A DNA stretch of 42,258 nt from an uncultured Lachnospiraceae bacterium (GCA_947571775.1 CANOZK010000020.1:1-42258); one strand, 5' to 3'. Shown: positions 15,940 through 24,660, counted from the stretch's first letter. A program made the numbers and translations. Notes: generated from the sequence alone by a model not told the origin.

Positions 15940-17003
15940 GAACTTGTTATTTCTTCAAACAGATTGGTGATACGTGTAATGGAATCCATGGTATTGTTTT
16001 TCTTCATAGTATTGATATAGGATTCCCGATGGCAATATAAATCCCGGATGGCAGACAATAAGGTTTCCTCGGTGATCGCTTCCTCTTCCAGCACTATGCT
16101 GAACCCTTGGCGTTCAAAGGAACGGGCGTTGAGAATTTGGTCGCCGCGGCTGGCCTTGGCGGAAAGCGGAATCAGCAGACTGGGTTTCTGGAGGGCCAGG
16201 ATTTCGCAGATTGCGTTTGCGCCGGCTCTGGATACGATTACGTCCGCCAGGGCAAAGAGATCCGCCAGTTCTTTTTTGATATATTCAAATTGAACATAAC
16301 CTTCGGTCTGTTCCAGAGAAGCGTCCAGTTTTCCATTTCCACAGAGATGGATGATCTGGAAGTCCGGCAGAAGCTGGGGCAGGATTTTGCGGATATTTTC
16401 ATTGATGGAGGCTGCGCCCAGGCTCCCGCCGATGATCAGGATGACCGGTTTGCGATCCTCAAAACCGCAGAATTCCAACGCCTTTTGCGCATCTCCTTGC
16501 AGTAGCTCTTGCCGGATGGGGCTTCCGGTGAGTACCGCTTTGTCTGCTGGGAGCTGTGAAGCGGTTTCCGGAAAATTACAACATACTTTTACGGCAGATG
16601 GGATTGCCAGTTTGTTGGCCAGTCCCGGAGTCATGTCGGATTCGTGTATGATGGCAGGGATATGCTGATGCTTGGCGGCAATTACTACTGGAACCGTTAC
16701 AAACCCGCCCTTGGAGAAAACCAGGTCTGGTTTGAGTTCCTTTAGTAATTTTTTCGCCTGTCCATACCCTTTGACTACGCGGAACGGATCGGAGAAGTTC
16801 TTCCAGTCAAAATAACGCCTTAGTTTTCCAGAAGCAATGCCATAATATGGAATCTTGAGTTCTTCAATTAATTTTTTTTCAATACCCTCGATTGATCCAA
16901 TATAGGAAATGCGGTAGCCCAGTTCCGTCAGACGGGGAATCAGGGCAATGTTGGGAGTGACATGTCCGGCAGTGCCGCCGCCGGTAAGTACAATATGTTT
17001 CAT
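15924..17003 (-). CDS. murG: UDP-GlcNAc:lipid I N-acetylglucosaminyltransferase MurG
   Basis: A 359-residue glycosyltransferase that adds GlcNAc to lipid I to form lipid II on the inner face of the membrane. Motifs: LTGGGTAGHVTPN at the start, FSKGGFVTVPVVIAAK, IHESDMTPGLANKLA, IIGGSLGAASIN and SRAGANAICEILAL. The length is normal. AGGAGGAAA precedes ATG 17003. It stands alone here, away from a division and cell-wall cluster, so a second copy may exist elsewhere in the genome. Confidence 0.95.
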   Translation of the reverse strand: MKHIVLTGGGTAGHVTPNIALIPRLTELGYRISYIGSIEGIEKKLIEELKIPYYGIASGKLRRYFDWKNFSDPFRVVKGYGQAKKLLKELKPDLVFSKGGFVTVPVVIAAKHQHIPAIIHESDMTPGLANKLAIPSAVKVCCNFPETASQLPADKAVLTGSPIRQELLQGDAQKALEFCGFEDRKPVILIIGGSLGAASINENIRKILPQLLPDFQIIHLCGNGKLDASLEQTEGYVQFEYIKKELADLFALADVIVSRAGANAICEILALQKPSLLIPLSAKASRGDQILNARSFERQGFSIVLEEEAITEETLLSAIRDLYCHRESYINTMKKNNTMDSITRITNLFEEITSSHKSL

Positions 17004-17250
17004 AAATGAGTTTCCTCCTGGTTATCCTTATAGTATGAAATTGGTTATAACAATTCCAAGACATATAAGCAAAAATCTCAGTGCCAAGGGCAATTTCAAA
17101 TGGATTTTTGTTTGTAACAGTCAAGGCGTCCGAATGGTTACGGTTGTTCATACTATCATGATATGTTTCATATATGGTTTCGTTTACAAACAAACTCTAA
17201 CCATAATATGAACCCCAAAAGCAAAATTGTCAAGAAGAGATGGAGGTCTG

Positions 17251-18063
17251 ATGAAAAAAAGGCGCAAGTTTGGGAAACTGGACAAGTTGATAAAGGCAGA
17301 GCAGGACCGCCAGGCTCGGAAAATAGAGGAAAGTTTGAGTCAGGACGGCTCTTTTGACCCAGATAAAATAGACAGCGAGGCTTTATACCAGCGTATTCAG
17401 GAGGGGATTCATGAGAATAGGGAACGGAAGAAAAGGATGGAGTTGGAAAGAGCGATGATAAAAAGAAAGAAAAGATTACGCTGGGTGGAAAAAACAGCGT
17501 GTTTTTTTATTGCAGTAGTATTGGCAGTTTTTGGCGCAAGTATGACTAGTGAAGCCAATAGAACATATCTGAAATATACAATGCGATATTTGACAGGAGA
17601 TGAAATTGTTGTTCAAATAGGGAATGGCGAAAAACAGAGAAACATGGAAGATTTAAATGAAAAAGAGAAAGTTTTGGCTTATCAGGAAATTCAAGAAAAA
17701 TTAGGTATTCCTGTCCCTGATTTTCAGTATGAGCCAGAAGGACAAAGGGGATTTGAATACAATATTTGGCACGAAAATGCTGCTGCGACTATTGATTATC
17801 AATTCGGAGATACAATTATAAATTTTTGTATGGTTAATAAAGAAAGAACTGAAGTGTCTGGTATGACTATTGAAGGTAAAATAATAAAGGAAGTAGATGT
17901 TTTGCGAGGGGCACTTACTATTCCAGTACAGAAAATTAAGGATTTTGGGGATGAAGAACCTAGTTATGTGGCTCAGTGGGAATACAAAGATGGCTATTAT
18001 CAATTGAGTGGAAAGATTGAGGAAAAAGAGTTTTTAGAAATTGTGGAAAATATTTATTATTGA
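17251..18063 (+). CDS. DUF4367 membrane protein (anti-sigma-like)
   Basis: A 270-residue protein: a charged cytoplasmic helix (1-80), a membrane helix (about 82-98, CFFIAVVLAVFGASM) and an outer domain of ~165 residues. The outer domain follows the DUF4367 pattern: AYQEIQEKLGIPVPDF, ATIDYQFGDTIINF, and YQLSGKIEEKEFLEIV near the end. This one-helix layout is that of membrane anti-sigma or sporulation-signal proteins. I took ATG 17251, which has TGGAGG just before it, over the TTG at 17227. The sigma factor at 15421 is the nearest candidate partner. Confidence 0.7.
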   Translation: MKKRRKFGKLDKLIKAEQDRQARKIEESLSQDGSFDPDKIDSEALYQRIQEGIHENRERKKRMELERAMIKRKKRLRWVEKTACFFIAVVLAVFGASMTSEANRTYLKYTMRYLTGDEIVVQIGNGEKQRNMEDLNEKEKVLAYQEIQEKLGIPVPDFQYEPEGQRGFEYNIWHENAAATIDYQFGDTIINFCMVNKERTEVSGMTIEGKIIKEVDVLRGALTIPVQKIKDFGDEEPSYVAQWEYKDGYYQLSGKIEEKEFLEIVENIYY

Positions 18064-18098
18064 GGCGTTATGTTTTTGGTTTATAGCCGTATTCTTTA

Positions 18099-18840
18099 TG
18101 TAGCGTAAGTGGGACAGGAAGTGAAAGTGTAAACCGATGCGGCATAAACTTTGTAAAAGATTATCATTATTTTGTACGACAGTTATGGTAGCGACTGCGG
18201 CATTTTTACCTAATACCTTGGTATACGGAGCTTCAGAGGATAAATCTATCTATGCAGATGTGCTAGAAGACGCAGATACAGTAACAGATACCAGTACCAT
18301 TTTAACCAGGGGAAACCTCTTGAATTATGGGACTGTTACCATGACAAAGGTCAATTCTATGTGTGTTAGAATTTCTGGTATTACACAGGCACACAGGGTT
18401 TGTGACACATTAGGGCTTGATCTTTTTTTGTATAAAAGTTCGGATGGAGAAAATTTTTCAAATTATCGGAAATTTCCTTTTACCAAGGGAAATGATCATA
18501 AACTTTATCAAACGTTAGAGGTAATTGTTCCTTCTGGCTGCTGGTATCGTTTAGGCGGTGGTCATGTTGCCGTTTTAGGTAATGATGGAGAAAGTACCAC
18601 CACAATGACAAAAGGAATCTATGTTAATTAGAAACCGAAGCTTTCTGCTGTGTTTTAAGTAAGAATAGAATAGTTCCTGAAGATGTTGTCCCAAAAAGAT
18701 AATATCCACCGTTCAATTCATTTGTACATATGGGTTGTTCATGATTGTATATAATTCTCTATAAGACGTTGAAATCGGGATAAGGCATATATTTACCACG
18801 AACATAAAATAAAAAAACACTTACGCTACACATAATATGT
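18099..18840. repeat. 13-base inverted repeats flanking the DUF6147 gene
   Basis: TGTAGCGTAAGTG at 18099-18111 is matched exactly by its inverse CACTTACGCTACA at 18828-18840, with partial matching beyond on the outer side. The repeats point inward and frame the DUF6147 gene and 200 bases of downstream DNA. They could be relics of the ends of a small element or the arms of an invertible segment. I see no target duplication. Confidence 0.5.
18137..18631 (+). CDS. DUF6147 secreted protein
   Basis: A 164-residue exported protein. A signal peptide covers residues 1-32 (RLSLFCTTVMVATAAFLPNTLVYGA). The mature part follows DUF6147: LTRGNLLNYGTVTMTKV, VRISGITQAHRVCDTLGLDLFLY, then YRLGGGHVAVLGNDGESTTTMTKGIYVN. 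The family occurs in Lachnospiraceae and its function is unknown to me; the compact beta-rich form suggests a small surface or secreted factor. The ribosome site is weak (AGGAAGTG, distant). Confidence 0.75.
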   Translation: MRHKLCKRLSLFCTTVMVATAAFLPNTLVYGASEDKSIYADVLEDADTVTDTSTILTRGNLLNYGTVTMTKVNSMCVRISGITQAHRVCDTLGLDLFLYKSSDGENFSNYRKFPFTKGNDHKLYQTLEVIVPSGCWYRLGGGHVAVLGNDGESTTTMTKGIYVN

Positions 18841-18894
18841 CAGCGGCGGTTACTGTCTTTCCCGCTGCGAGCTTATCCTCGATTTCTTCGTAAC

Positions 18895-18930
18895 AAGAGC
18901 CTGTTGGAACATGGCCAGCAGGCTCTTTTC
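18895..18930 (+). terminator. Strong hairpin in an otherwise gene-poor stretch
   Basis: AAGAGCCTGTTGG pairs with CCAGCAGGCTCTT around a 7-base loop, followed by TTTT on the plus strand. It lies in the 570-base gap 18632-19201, which holds no convincing gene. On the minus strand, 18832-18930 can be read as a decayed C-terminus (EEIEDKLAAGKTVTAADIL), which I cannot assign. Confidence 0.55.
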
Positions 18931-19201
18931 CCTTACTTTATAGGAAATTCCGAGTTTCTGAGGCACAAAAAAACGTATGTTTACACAATATACTGACGAT
19001 GCTTCAGAAATCCTGATTTTATAAGGAATATTGGGCAAGGGAAACTATTTTTACACAGTTTGAAAAAAACATTTTTACATAAATCTGGGAGCTTCGTCAG
19101 CCAACTAACATCAAAAATATATACTCTTTTCATACAAGATTCCTAAAATGTGGTATACTAAAATTGCAGACAGTAATTCGAGCAAATAGAAGGGTACAGT
19201 A

Positions 19202-19543
19202 ATGTGTACAAGATCCGAATTATAGATAGTACTTAAAAAGGTAAAAGTTGCTGCAAAACGGCTTTACGGAGACAAATTAAATCGGATCATTCTTTATGGT
19301 TCATATGCCCGTGGAGACAATACCGAAGAGTCAGATATAGATATTATGATTGTCTTAGACTGTGATACGAAGGAAATAAAAAAGCTACGAGGTTTAACTG
19401 CTGAAATGGCGAGTAACATCTCTCTCGAACAGGAAGTTTTTCTTTCTGTTTTGTTGCGGGATAAGAAGCAGTTTGAAAACGGACTTACTTTTCTTCCATT
19501 TTATCAGAATATTGAGAGAGAAGGAATAGCAGTTTATGGATAA
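19202..19543 (+). pseudogene. Dead MNT-type nucleotidyltransferase antitoxin
   Basis: An open frame from ATG 19202 has a TAG at 19223-19225 (codon 8), then runs on without interruption to 19543. The downstream part matches minimal nucleotidyltransferases of MNT/HEPN toxin-antitoxin pairs: IILYGSYARGDNTEESDIDIMIV has the GSxxRG and DxD motifs. No other usable start precedes the motif, so the gene is probably inactive. The HEPN relic follows and overlaps, as in the normal pair. Confidence 0.75.
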
Positions 19544-19728
19544 AAAAAGAGAAGATTTATGCCGTTACCGCTTAGAAAAAGCTAGAATATACTTATCATC
19601 TACAAAATTATTGGTATAGTCAGAGGATACTGTGGTGCAGCAAATCGATCATATTATTCCATTTTTCATTGTATCAGGAGTTTATGAAATTAGACAGATG
19701 AATTTGATTGAGAAAGGCCAGGTACATA
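19536..19728 (+). pseudogene. Dead HEPN-domain toxin
   Basis: ATG 19536 overlaps the end of the MNT frame. The frame begins with a HEPN-like helix (REDLCRYRLEKARIYLSS), meets a stop after 27 codons, and continues in another frame with GYCGAANRSYYSIFHCIRSL, the conserved HEPN core helix. Further stops and shifts follow. This is the RNase-type partner of the MNT gene, in decay. Confidence 0.65.
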
Positions 19729-19984
19729 ATAAAAGAATCAACTTTAGCGGTAAGAATGGATTCAGATTTAAAGAAACAAGTAGAACCGCTATATGAGCAG
19801 ATGGGAACATCATTTGCTTAGGCAGGAAGAATATTTACAAAGCAGAGTGTCAGGAAGAAAAACTATGCCTTTTACAATACATCTGGAAACGACGAAAGCA
19901 AGAAAAATATTGGAAATTGCCAATGAAAAATATGTAGTTCCAGATGATATAGATGAATGCAACGATGAAATAGCAGAAATATGA
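19729..19984 (+). pseudogene. Dead RelB/DinJ-type antitoxin
   Basis: A frame reading KESTLAVRMDSDLKKQVEPLYEQMGTSFA, then RIFTKQSV after a stop, matches the ribbon-helix-helix start of RelB/DinJ antitoxins. A shift leads into GRKTMPFTIHLETTKARKIL, the usual C-terminal part, ending at 19984. The start codon is also lost (ATA at 19729). No RelE/YafQ partner follows. Confidence 0.6.
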
Positions 19985-20137
19985 AACATTATAAGTATAT
20001 TATCATATAACAATTACACTATTTTCGATAATGGATATAATAAAACCTTTAGACGAAATGGTACAGATACTTAGCTCGGAAAAAAGAGGGATCTCCTTGA
20101 AAATAGATCCAGACAGATTCTAAAAGAGGGATTACTT

Positions 20138-20989
20138 ATGGATAATTTTTTAATGAAGCCAAAGGTTGATTTTGCCTTTAAAGAGATCATGGCAGAGGAA
20201 AAGGCACGTATCGGATTTTTATCCGCTGTATTAAAAATCAAACCAGAAAATGTCAAAAATACACAGATTCTTAATACGAACCTGCGCAAAGAACAGGAAG
20301 ATGACAAACAAGGCATTCTGGACGTCCGACTGTTGATGAATGATAACATAGAAATTGATATTGAAATTCAGCTCTCAGCTCTGAAAGTATGGGCCGACCG
20401 TTCTTTGTTTTATTTATCAAAAATGTATGTGGATCACATTTCTTCTGGCCAGGATTATAAAGTTTTTAAGAAATGTGTGAGTATTAGTATACTGGACTTC
20501 GACCTTTTCCGCGGGGAGACAGAATTTTATTCCTGTTTTCATATTCGGGAGGATACGCGTCATTTCATCTACACGGATAAAATGGAATTCCATGTGATTG
20601 AGCTGACTAAACTGTCAGAGAAACTTAGAGAAGACTGCCGTGATATTGAACTATGGGCAAGATTCATCAACGCCGAACGGAGGGAGGAATTTGACATGTT
20701 GGCACAAAAAGACCAATACATTGCAAGCGCCTATGAACATCTCCAGGTCATCAGCCAGGATAAAGAAAAACGTTTGGAATACGAAGCCAGGCAGAAAGCA
20801 ATCCTGGATTACAATCAAATGATGCGGGAGGCTGAAGAACGAGGTGAAGAACGAGGCAGAGAACAGGGAGCTGAGCGTATCAATCAATTAAATTCTCTTT
20901 TGATACAAGAGAAACGTTTCGAGGACTTAGAACGTTCTACAAAGGATAAAGATTTTCAACAGCAGTTAATGCATTACTATAATTTATAG
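20138..20989 (+). CDS. Rpn-family PD-(D/E)XK nuclease / putative transposase
   Basis: A 283-residue intact member of the Rpn (recombination-promoting nuclease) family. The start MKPKVDFAFKEIMAEEKARIGFLSAVLKI is typical. The nuclease core is seen at ILDVRLLMNDNIEIDIEIQL, with Asp62 and the E-x-Q at 76-78. The C-terminal third is a charged helix with an ERGEERGREQGAE repeat, common in the family. GAGGG precedes ATG 20138, and the hairpin at 21019 follows. Rpn proteins nick DNA and stimulate RecA-independent recombination in E. coli; some act in phage defence. A related broken copy lies at 37900. Confidence 0.85.
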   Translation: MDNFLMKPKVDFAFKEIMAEEKARIGFLSAVLKIKPENVKNTQILNTNLRKEQEDDKQGILDVRLLMNDNIEIDIEIQLSALKVWADRSLFYLSKMYVDHISSGQDYKVFKKCVSISILDFDLFRGETEFYSCFHIREDTRHFIYTDKMEFHVIELTKLSEKLREDCRDIELWARFINAERREEFDMLAQKDQYIASAYEHLQVISQDKEKRLEYEARQKAILDYNQMMREAEERGEERGREQGAERINQLNSLLIQEKRFEDLERSTKDKDFQQQLMHYYNL

Positions 20990-21018
20990 AGAACAATAAT
21001 AATTTACACAAGATATCT

Positions 21019-21053
21019 GGGTATTCCATTATTTGGGATACCCTTATTTTATT
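21019..21053 (+). terminator. Rho-independent terminator after rpn
   Basis: GGGTATTCC pairs with GGGATACCC around a short loop, followed by TTATTTTATTT. Confidence 0.7.
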
Positions 21054-21083
21054 TGATGTAATTCAAAACGGAGAAAAAATACT

Positions 21084-21545
21084 ATGATAAAAGAAAAAAT
21101 CCAAATTGTCCATCTTCAGATGGTAAAAGAAAAGGAACTACCTTATGGGAATACAGAGATAAACAGCCCGGAGGCAGCAGTACAGTTTATAAAAGACGTC
21201 GTTGCGGATATGATTTGCGATAGGGACAGAGAATGTATGGTGGTCTGTGCAGCAGATACGAAGCTGAAACCGGTCTGTATCCAGATTATAGGGATAGGAA
21301 CCATAAATTCTTGTCTGTATTCCATACCAGAGATATTTAAAATGGCCTTATTATCCAATGCAGCCGGTATCCTGCTCTTTCACAATCACCCCTCCGGGAA
21401 TCCAACCCCAAGCAGAGAAGATATAGAATGCACTGGAAAAGTAGCGGAAGCTGGGAAGCTGTTAGGAATAAGCCTTCAGGATCACATTATATTGGGTGAG
21501 AATGGCTATTATTATAGTTTTAAGGAAGCTGGAAGATATTTTTAA
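21084..21545 (+). CDS. radC: RadC-like JAB/MPN domain protein
   Basis: A 153-residue protein that corresponds to the C-terminal JAB domain of RadC. The metal-site residues are present: Glu50 in DRECMVV and the HNHPSGNPTPSREDI motif (His100, His102, Asp113). The N-terminal helix-hairpin-helix part of full RadC is absent, as in the short versions found on mobile elements. Its role is not firmly known; despite the old name it is not clearly a repair enzyme. Its terminator is at 21544. The last codons and terminator are duplicated at 22591. Confidence 0.85.
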   Translation: MIKEKIQIVHLQMVKEKELPYGNTEINSPEAAVQFIKDVVADMICDRDRECMVVCAADTKLKPVCIQIIGIGTINSCLYSIPEIFKMALLSNAAGILLFHNHPSGNPTPSREDIECTGKVAEAGKLLGISLQDHIILGENGYYYSFKEAGRYF

Positions 21546-21592
21546 CACTGCCCTCAGACGGATAAAAAAATCTGAAAACAGTGTTCTTTATA
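21544..21592 (+). terminator. radC terminator (first copy)
   Basis: AACACTG pairs with CAGTGTT, with inner CAGA/TCTG, then TTCTTTATAT. A close copy occurs at 22629-22679. Confidence 0.65.
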
Positions 21593-21666
21593 TGTTTAAA
21601 ATTGATAGCATAGATTTCAGAAGGTTCTCGGCATACTATATAGAAAAAGTAATGGGAAGGATTTCT

Positions 21667-22377
21667 ATGAAAGAAATTATCGATATCATTGCCCTTTCGC
21701 TGGGCTCAATTATTGCTATTTTCATACTTACAAAATTAATGGGGTATCGCCAGATGTCCCAAATGAGTATGTTTGATTATATTAATGGAATTACGATAGG
21801 ATCTATTGCAGCAGAAATGTCTACCTCATTAGAAGAAAATTTTGTACAGCCATTGACCGCTATGTTTGTTTATTCATTTGCAGCAATTCTGCTATCTTGG
21901 ATTAGTTCAAAATCCATCAAAGCACGCCGGGTAATTGAAGGCACACCGTTGGTATTGATGAATCATGGAGAACTTTATTGGGAGAATCTGAAGAAGGCCA
22001 AGATTGATGTGAACGAATTTTTGGTTCAGTGCAGAGTCAACGGATATTTTGATGTGTCAAAGTTGGAAACAGCTATCCTGGAAGGTGATGGAAAGATCAG
22101 TTTCCTTCCCAAAGCATCCGAGCGCCCGATAACACCAGCCGATATGAATCTTTCCGCCCAGCAGGATTATATGGTGGCAAATGTGATCGTGGACGGAAAG
22201 ATTATAGAACAGAATCTGCGGCATACCGGAAATGATGAGAAATGGCTAAAGAATCAGATTAAAGGGCAGGGCGCTAAGCAAGTAGAAGATGTACTGCTTG
22301 CGACCTGTGATTCATCCAATCAGGTAACCGTCTTTTTAAAAGAACATCGGAAGGAAGTGAAAAATATTCTGATGTAA
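21667..22377 (+). CDS. DUF421 membrane protein (YetF/YrbG type)
   Basis: A 236-residue protein with three N-terminal membrane helices (residues about 4-24, 39-58 and 60-82) and a soluble domain. Typical DUF421 segments are LTKLMGYRQMSQMSMFDYINGITIGSIAAEM, RRVIEGTPLVLMNHGELYWENLKKAKI and LVQCRVNGYFDVSKLETAILEGDGKISFLPK. The C-terminal ~70 residues (VANVIVDGKIIEQNL...) resemble the DUF421-associated tail of YetF, a spore or membrane protein of unknown role. I chose ATG 21667, which has GGAAGG eight bases ahead. It sits between two copies of the radC 3' end. Confidence 0.85.
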   Translation: MKEIIDIIALSLGSIIAIFILTKLMGYRQMSQMSMFDYINGITIGSIAAEMSTSLEENFVQPLTAMFVYSFAAILLSWISSKSIKARRVIEGTPLVLMNHGELYWENLKKAKIDVNEFLVQCRVNGYFDVSKLETAILEGDGKISFLPKASERPITPADMNLSAQQDYMVANVIVDGKIIEQNLRHTGNDEKWLKNQIKGQGAKQVEDVLLATCDSSNQVTVFLKEHRKEVKNILM

Positions 22378-22590
22378 TGGTATTTTAATATAGAATTAAA
22401 TACCAGCCTTGGAGGAGCCGTAACATTTACTTTTTCTTTCTCCAATCGCTTATAAATGGATATCTTCTTCAAAAATTGTTTTATTATCAAATTATGGCCT
22501 ACAACATACAAGTCAATGTATATTTATAATTTCACAACACTTTGGGTTTACTTACTGTAATATTTGCAAAAAAATAAATGCTGTTGCTCT

Positions 22591-22680
22591 GCTATATTAT
22601 AGTTTTAAAGAAGCTGCAAAATATTTTTGACACTGTTTTCAGACAGATTGAAAAAGTCTGAAGGTAGTGTTCTTTTTATA
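22591..22680 (+). repeat. Second copy of the radC 3' end and terminator; rest of the gap is empty
   Basis: Bases 22591-22680 repeat 21505-21594 at high identity. They encode YYSFKEAAKYF followed by a stop (radC ends YYSFKEAGRYF) and the same terminator hairpin at 22629-22679. It is a direct repeat framing the DUF421 gene. In the remaining gap 22378-23061 I see no convincing gene, only scattered short frames. Confidence 0.75.
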
Positions 22681-23021
22681 GTCAAAAAAGAAAGAAAAAG
22701 GATAATTCAAACAAAAACTAGGACAAATTCAAAGAAGCACAAAAGGACAAAGCCCATGACAACAGAAACATTTGATTTGGGGAACAACCCGAATTACAGA
22801 GGAAATAAAGGGAGTTAGTCCTGGAAGGCAAAGACAAACTGCTGAAATCCCATCCGTGTGTTATTGTAAACGATAACACTACAAGGAAGCAATCATTTAC
22901 GATGCAAAGCTAAGATAATGATAACTCCAAAGAATAAATGATTTTATAGAATTGATTTTTCCGTAACAACATTATTAGAAAAAGTCGAGAAAGCTATTGT
23001 GTTTTTGTGAACAACGCTTGT

Positions 23022-23056
23022 CCCCCGTAGATATTTGAAATGGCATCTTCGGGGGA
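23022..23056 (-). terminator. GC-rich hairpin at the end of the XRE gene
   Basis: CCCCCGTAGAT pairs with ATCTTCGGGGG six bases beyond the XRE stop. There is no T-run on the minus strand, so its action as a terminator is uncertain. Confidence 0.4.
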
Positions 23057-23061
23057 ATTTG

Positions 23062-23424
23062 TCACACCTCTTTTTTTGGTTCCGTATGTTTCAATAAGAA
23101 AGCCTTTTTCAGCAGGGCAAAGCCCTCCTTTACCAATTCCTGCTCTTGAGGAGATAAGGTTGAAAATTCTTCCGACGCTGTGGAAGGTTTCTGGGACTCT
23201 GCTCTTTGTCCCCTTAAAAGAAAATCTGCGGAAACATCCAATACATCACATATCTTTAACAGCGTAGGCACAGAACAGCCCACAATGCCACGCTCCAGAT
23301 CCGAAATGTATTGAGTGGAAACATCAATTTCTTCCGCGAATTTCATCTGCGTTATCTGGGCAGCTTTGCGCGCTTGCTGGATACGCCTTCCCATAGCAGT
23401 TTTATATTCTTTTCGTTCACTCAT
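23062..23424 (-). CDS. XRE-family transcriptional regulator
   Basis: A 120-residue protein. Residues 10-70 form a helix-turn-helix of the XRE type (RRIQQARKAAQITQMKFAEEIDVSTQYISDLERGIVGCSVPTLLKICDVLDVSADFLLRG, given here as one continuous domain in two halves: recognition helix STQYISDLERG and the following SVPTLLKICDVL). The C-terminal part is short and helical. It probably represses its own promoter, where a CTAATATTAG site is repeated (23484-23510). AAAGGTGAT precedes ATG 23424. Confidence 0.85.
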   Translation of the reverse strand: MSERKEYKTAMGRRIQQARKAAQITQMKFAEEIDVSTQYISDLERGIVGCSVPTLLKICDVLDVSADFLLRGQRAESQKPSTASEEFSTLSPQEQELVKEGFALLKKAFLLKHTEPKKEV

Positions 23425-23483
23425 AATTTTATCACCTTTATTTTTAAATATTAACTAATAGTGGAAAAATTATAAATCATGTG

Positions 23484-23510
23484 CTAATATTAGTATAACT
23501 GTAATATTAG
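23484..23510. promoter_or_regulatory. Repeated CTAATATTAG sites, candidate operator
   Basis: The palindrome CTAATATTAG (23484-23493) is followed 18 bases on by TAATATTAG (23502-23510), upstream of the XRE gene and overlapping its likely promoter. This spacing puts both sites on a similar face of the helix, as expected for a small XRE repressor. Confidence 0.45.
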
Positions 23511-23649
23511 AAAAAATAATAGTGTAACATTTGTTTTTGAGGATCGAGGGAAAAAGCTTAAAAATGAGGGCGTTTGTTTATAGACAAGCCTCTGACAATG
23601 AATGATTTCGCACCCTCTTTCTGTTAATTTAACAAAAATTTTATATTTA

Positions 23650-23698
23650 AAATATCAGAAGGACAGGATACGTCATCTTAATATGCTATCCTGTATTT
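23650..23698. repeat. Copy A of a dispersed repeat (with 24930-24977)
   Basis: Bases 23650-23698 match 24930-24977 at about 36 of 48 positions by eye, sharing AAATATCAGA, GACAG, GTCATC and ATATGCTATC. Copy A holds the inverted repeat ACAGGATA...TATCCTGT. The rest of the 433-base gap 23425-23857 is AT-rich and has one tiny frame (23727-23762, MKTYILFLYTS) after a GAGGGG ribosome site. Confidence 0.5.
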
Positions 23699-23857
23699 GG
23701 AAATATGCAAAAGAGGGGTGATGAAAATGAAAACATACATTCTGTTTTTATACACATCATAATCAGAACTTGGGGTTCCTATTTGGAATTTTTTTGGTTC
23801 TATTATATGTAAATTTGCAGTAATTCAAAGGCATTTAGGTTTCTATAATTAAATTCT

Positions 23858-24301
23858 GTGAAAAAATTTGGAAACTGTATGGATGAAAAAAGGCGGGGGA
23901 ATCTTTCCAAGAATTGGTTCTCATTCGTATCAAAAAAGAATAAGCCCATAGTCTGCTTACCTGGCTATGAACCGATTATACAAGGAGACAGACTGCTGCT
24001 ATTCACAGTCAAAATGCTTTGGAGTTTGGCGGTAGATACAGCAGTCTTAAAAACAATTATGGATAAAATATTAGAGGGAATTTACAAAAATTTGATGGAG
24101 GAAATGCAGGTAGATGAGACAAGTCTTAGGCTGAAAGAAGAAATCCTGCATTTGCTGAAAGATAGTCAATCATATCTGGATCAGGCAACATATGAAAAAT
24201 GCAGGGATATGGCTTTTAGAGCTGCGGGAGCCGGGGAGGAAGCTGGCTTTTACAGAGGATTCCGTTATGCAGTGCAGTTATTTATGGAATGCAGCCAGTG
24301 A
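23858..24301 (+). CDS. Small protein with a DUF6809-like C-terminal part
   Basis: A 147-residue frame. The last ~80 residues (MDKILEGIYKNLMEEM..., ending FYRGFRYAVQLFMECSQ) resemble DUF6809, a small helical family of Firmicutes mobile elements of unknown role. The first ~65 residues are unassigned. The GTG at 23858 and ATG at 23879 are both possible starts; neither has a clear ribosome site. A shorter relative lies at 38783. Confidence 0.45.
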   Translation: MKKFGNCMDEKRRGNLSKNWFSFVSKKNKPIVCLPGYEPIIQGDRLLLFTVKMLWSLAVDTAVLKTIMDKILEGIYKNLMEEMQVDETSLRLKEEILHLLKDSQSYLDQATYEKCRDMAFRAAGAGEEAGFYRGFRYAVQLFMECSQ

Positions 24302-24342
24302 TTGAAAAATCATACATAAAAGCACTGAGTTTTGAGAATTTT

Positions 24343-24660
24343 CTACAAAGTGCGAAAAAAATCGATTAGGGATTTTTGCTGTTGTTCTGTAAGCCGGCCA
24401 GCTTCATAGAGCAGTTCCTTTTGGATGTCCGTCAGGGAAAAATTGTCCTCATCCACAGCAAAAAACTGGGACAGGGTAATACCGAAAGCAATGCAGACTT
24501 TCTCCAGGGAGGAAATCGATGGAAGCATGTTTTTACGGTACCAGGAAGAGATGGTGGATTGAGTAAGTCCAGATTGTTCAGCAAGCTGGTACTCTGTCCA
24601 CCCTTTTTTCTGCCTGTAAGAAGTAATACGCTCTAATACATCAATCATATCTTTCACCAT
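24343..24660 (-). CDS. XRE-family transcriptional regulator
   Basis: A 105-residue protein with an XRE helix-turn-helix in residues 8-70 (RITSYRQKKGWTEYQLAEQSGL, then TQSTISSWYRKNMLPSISSLEKV) and a short helical tail. The start may be ATG 24660 or, better placed after GGTGAAAG, ATG 24648. It is transcribed away from the WYL gene at 24888; the region between holds the palindrome AATAACGTTATT. Confidence 0.8.
   Translation of the reverse strand: MVKDMIDVLERITSYRQKKGWTEYQLAEQSGLTQSTISSWYRKNMLPSISSLEKVCIAFGITLSQFFAVDEDNFSLTDIQKELLYEAGRLTEQQQKSLIDFFRTL

Noticed and set aside
22627..22818. Open frame of 63 codons after the radC-end repeat
   Set aside because: It starts inside the terminator copy, has no ribosome site and is highly basic low-complexity sequence.
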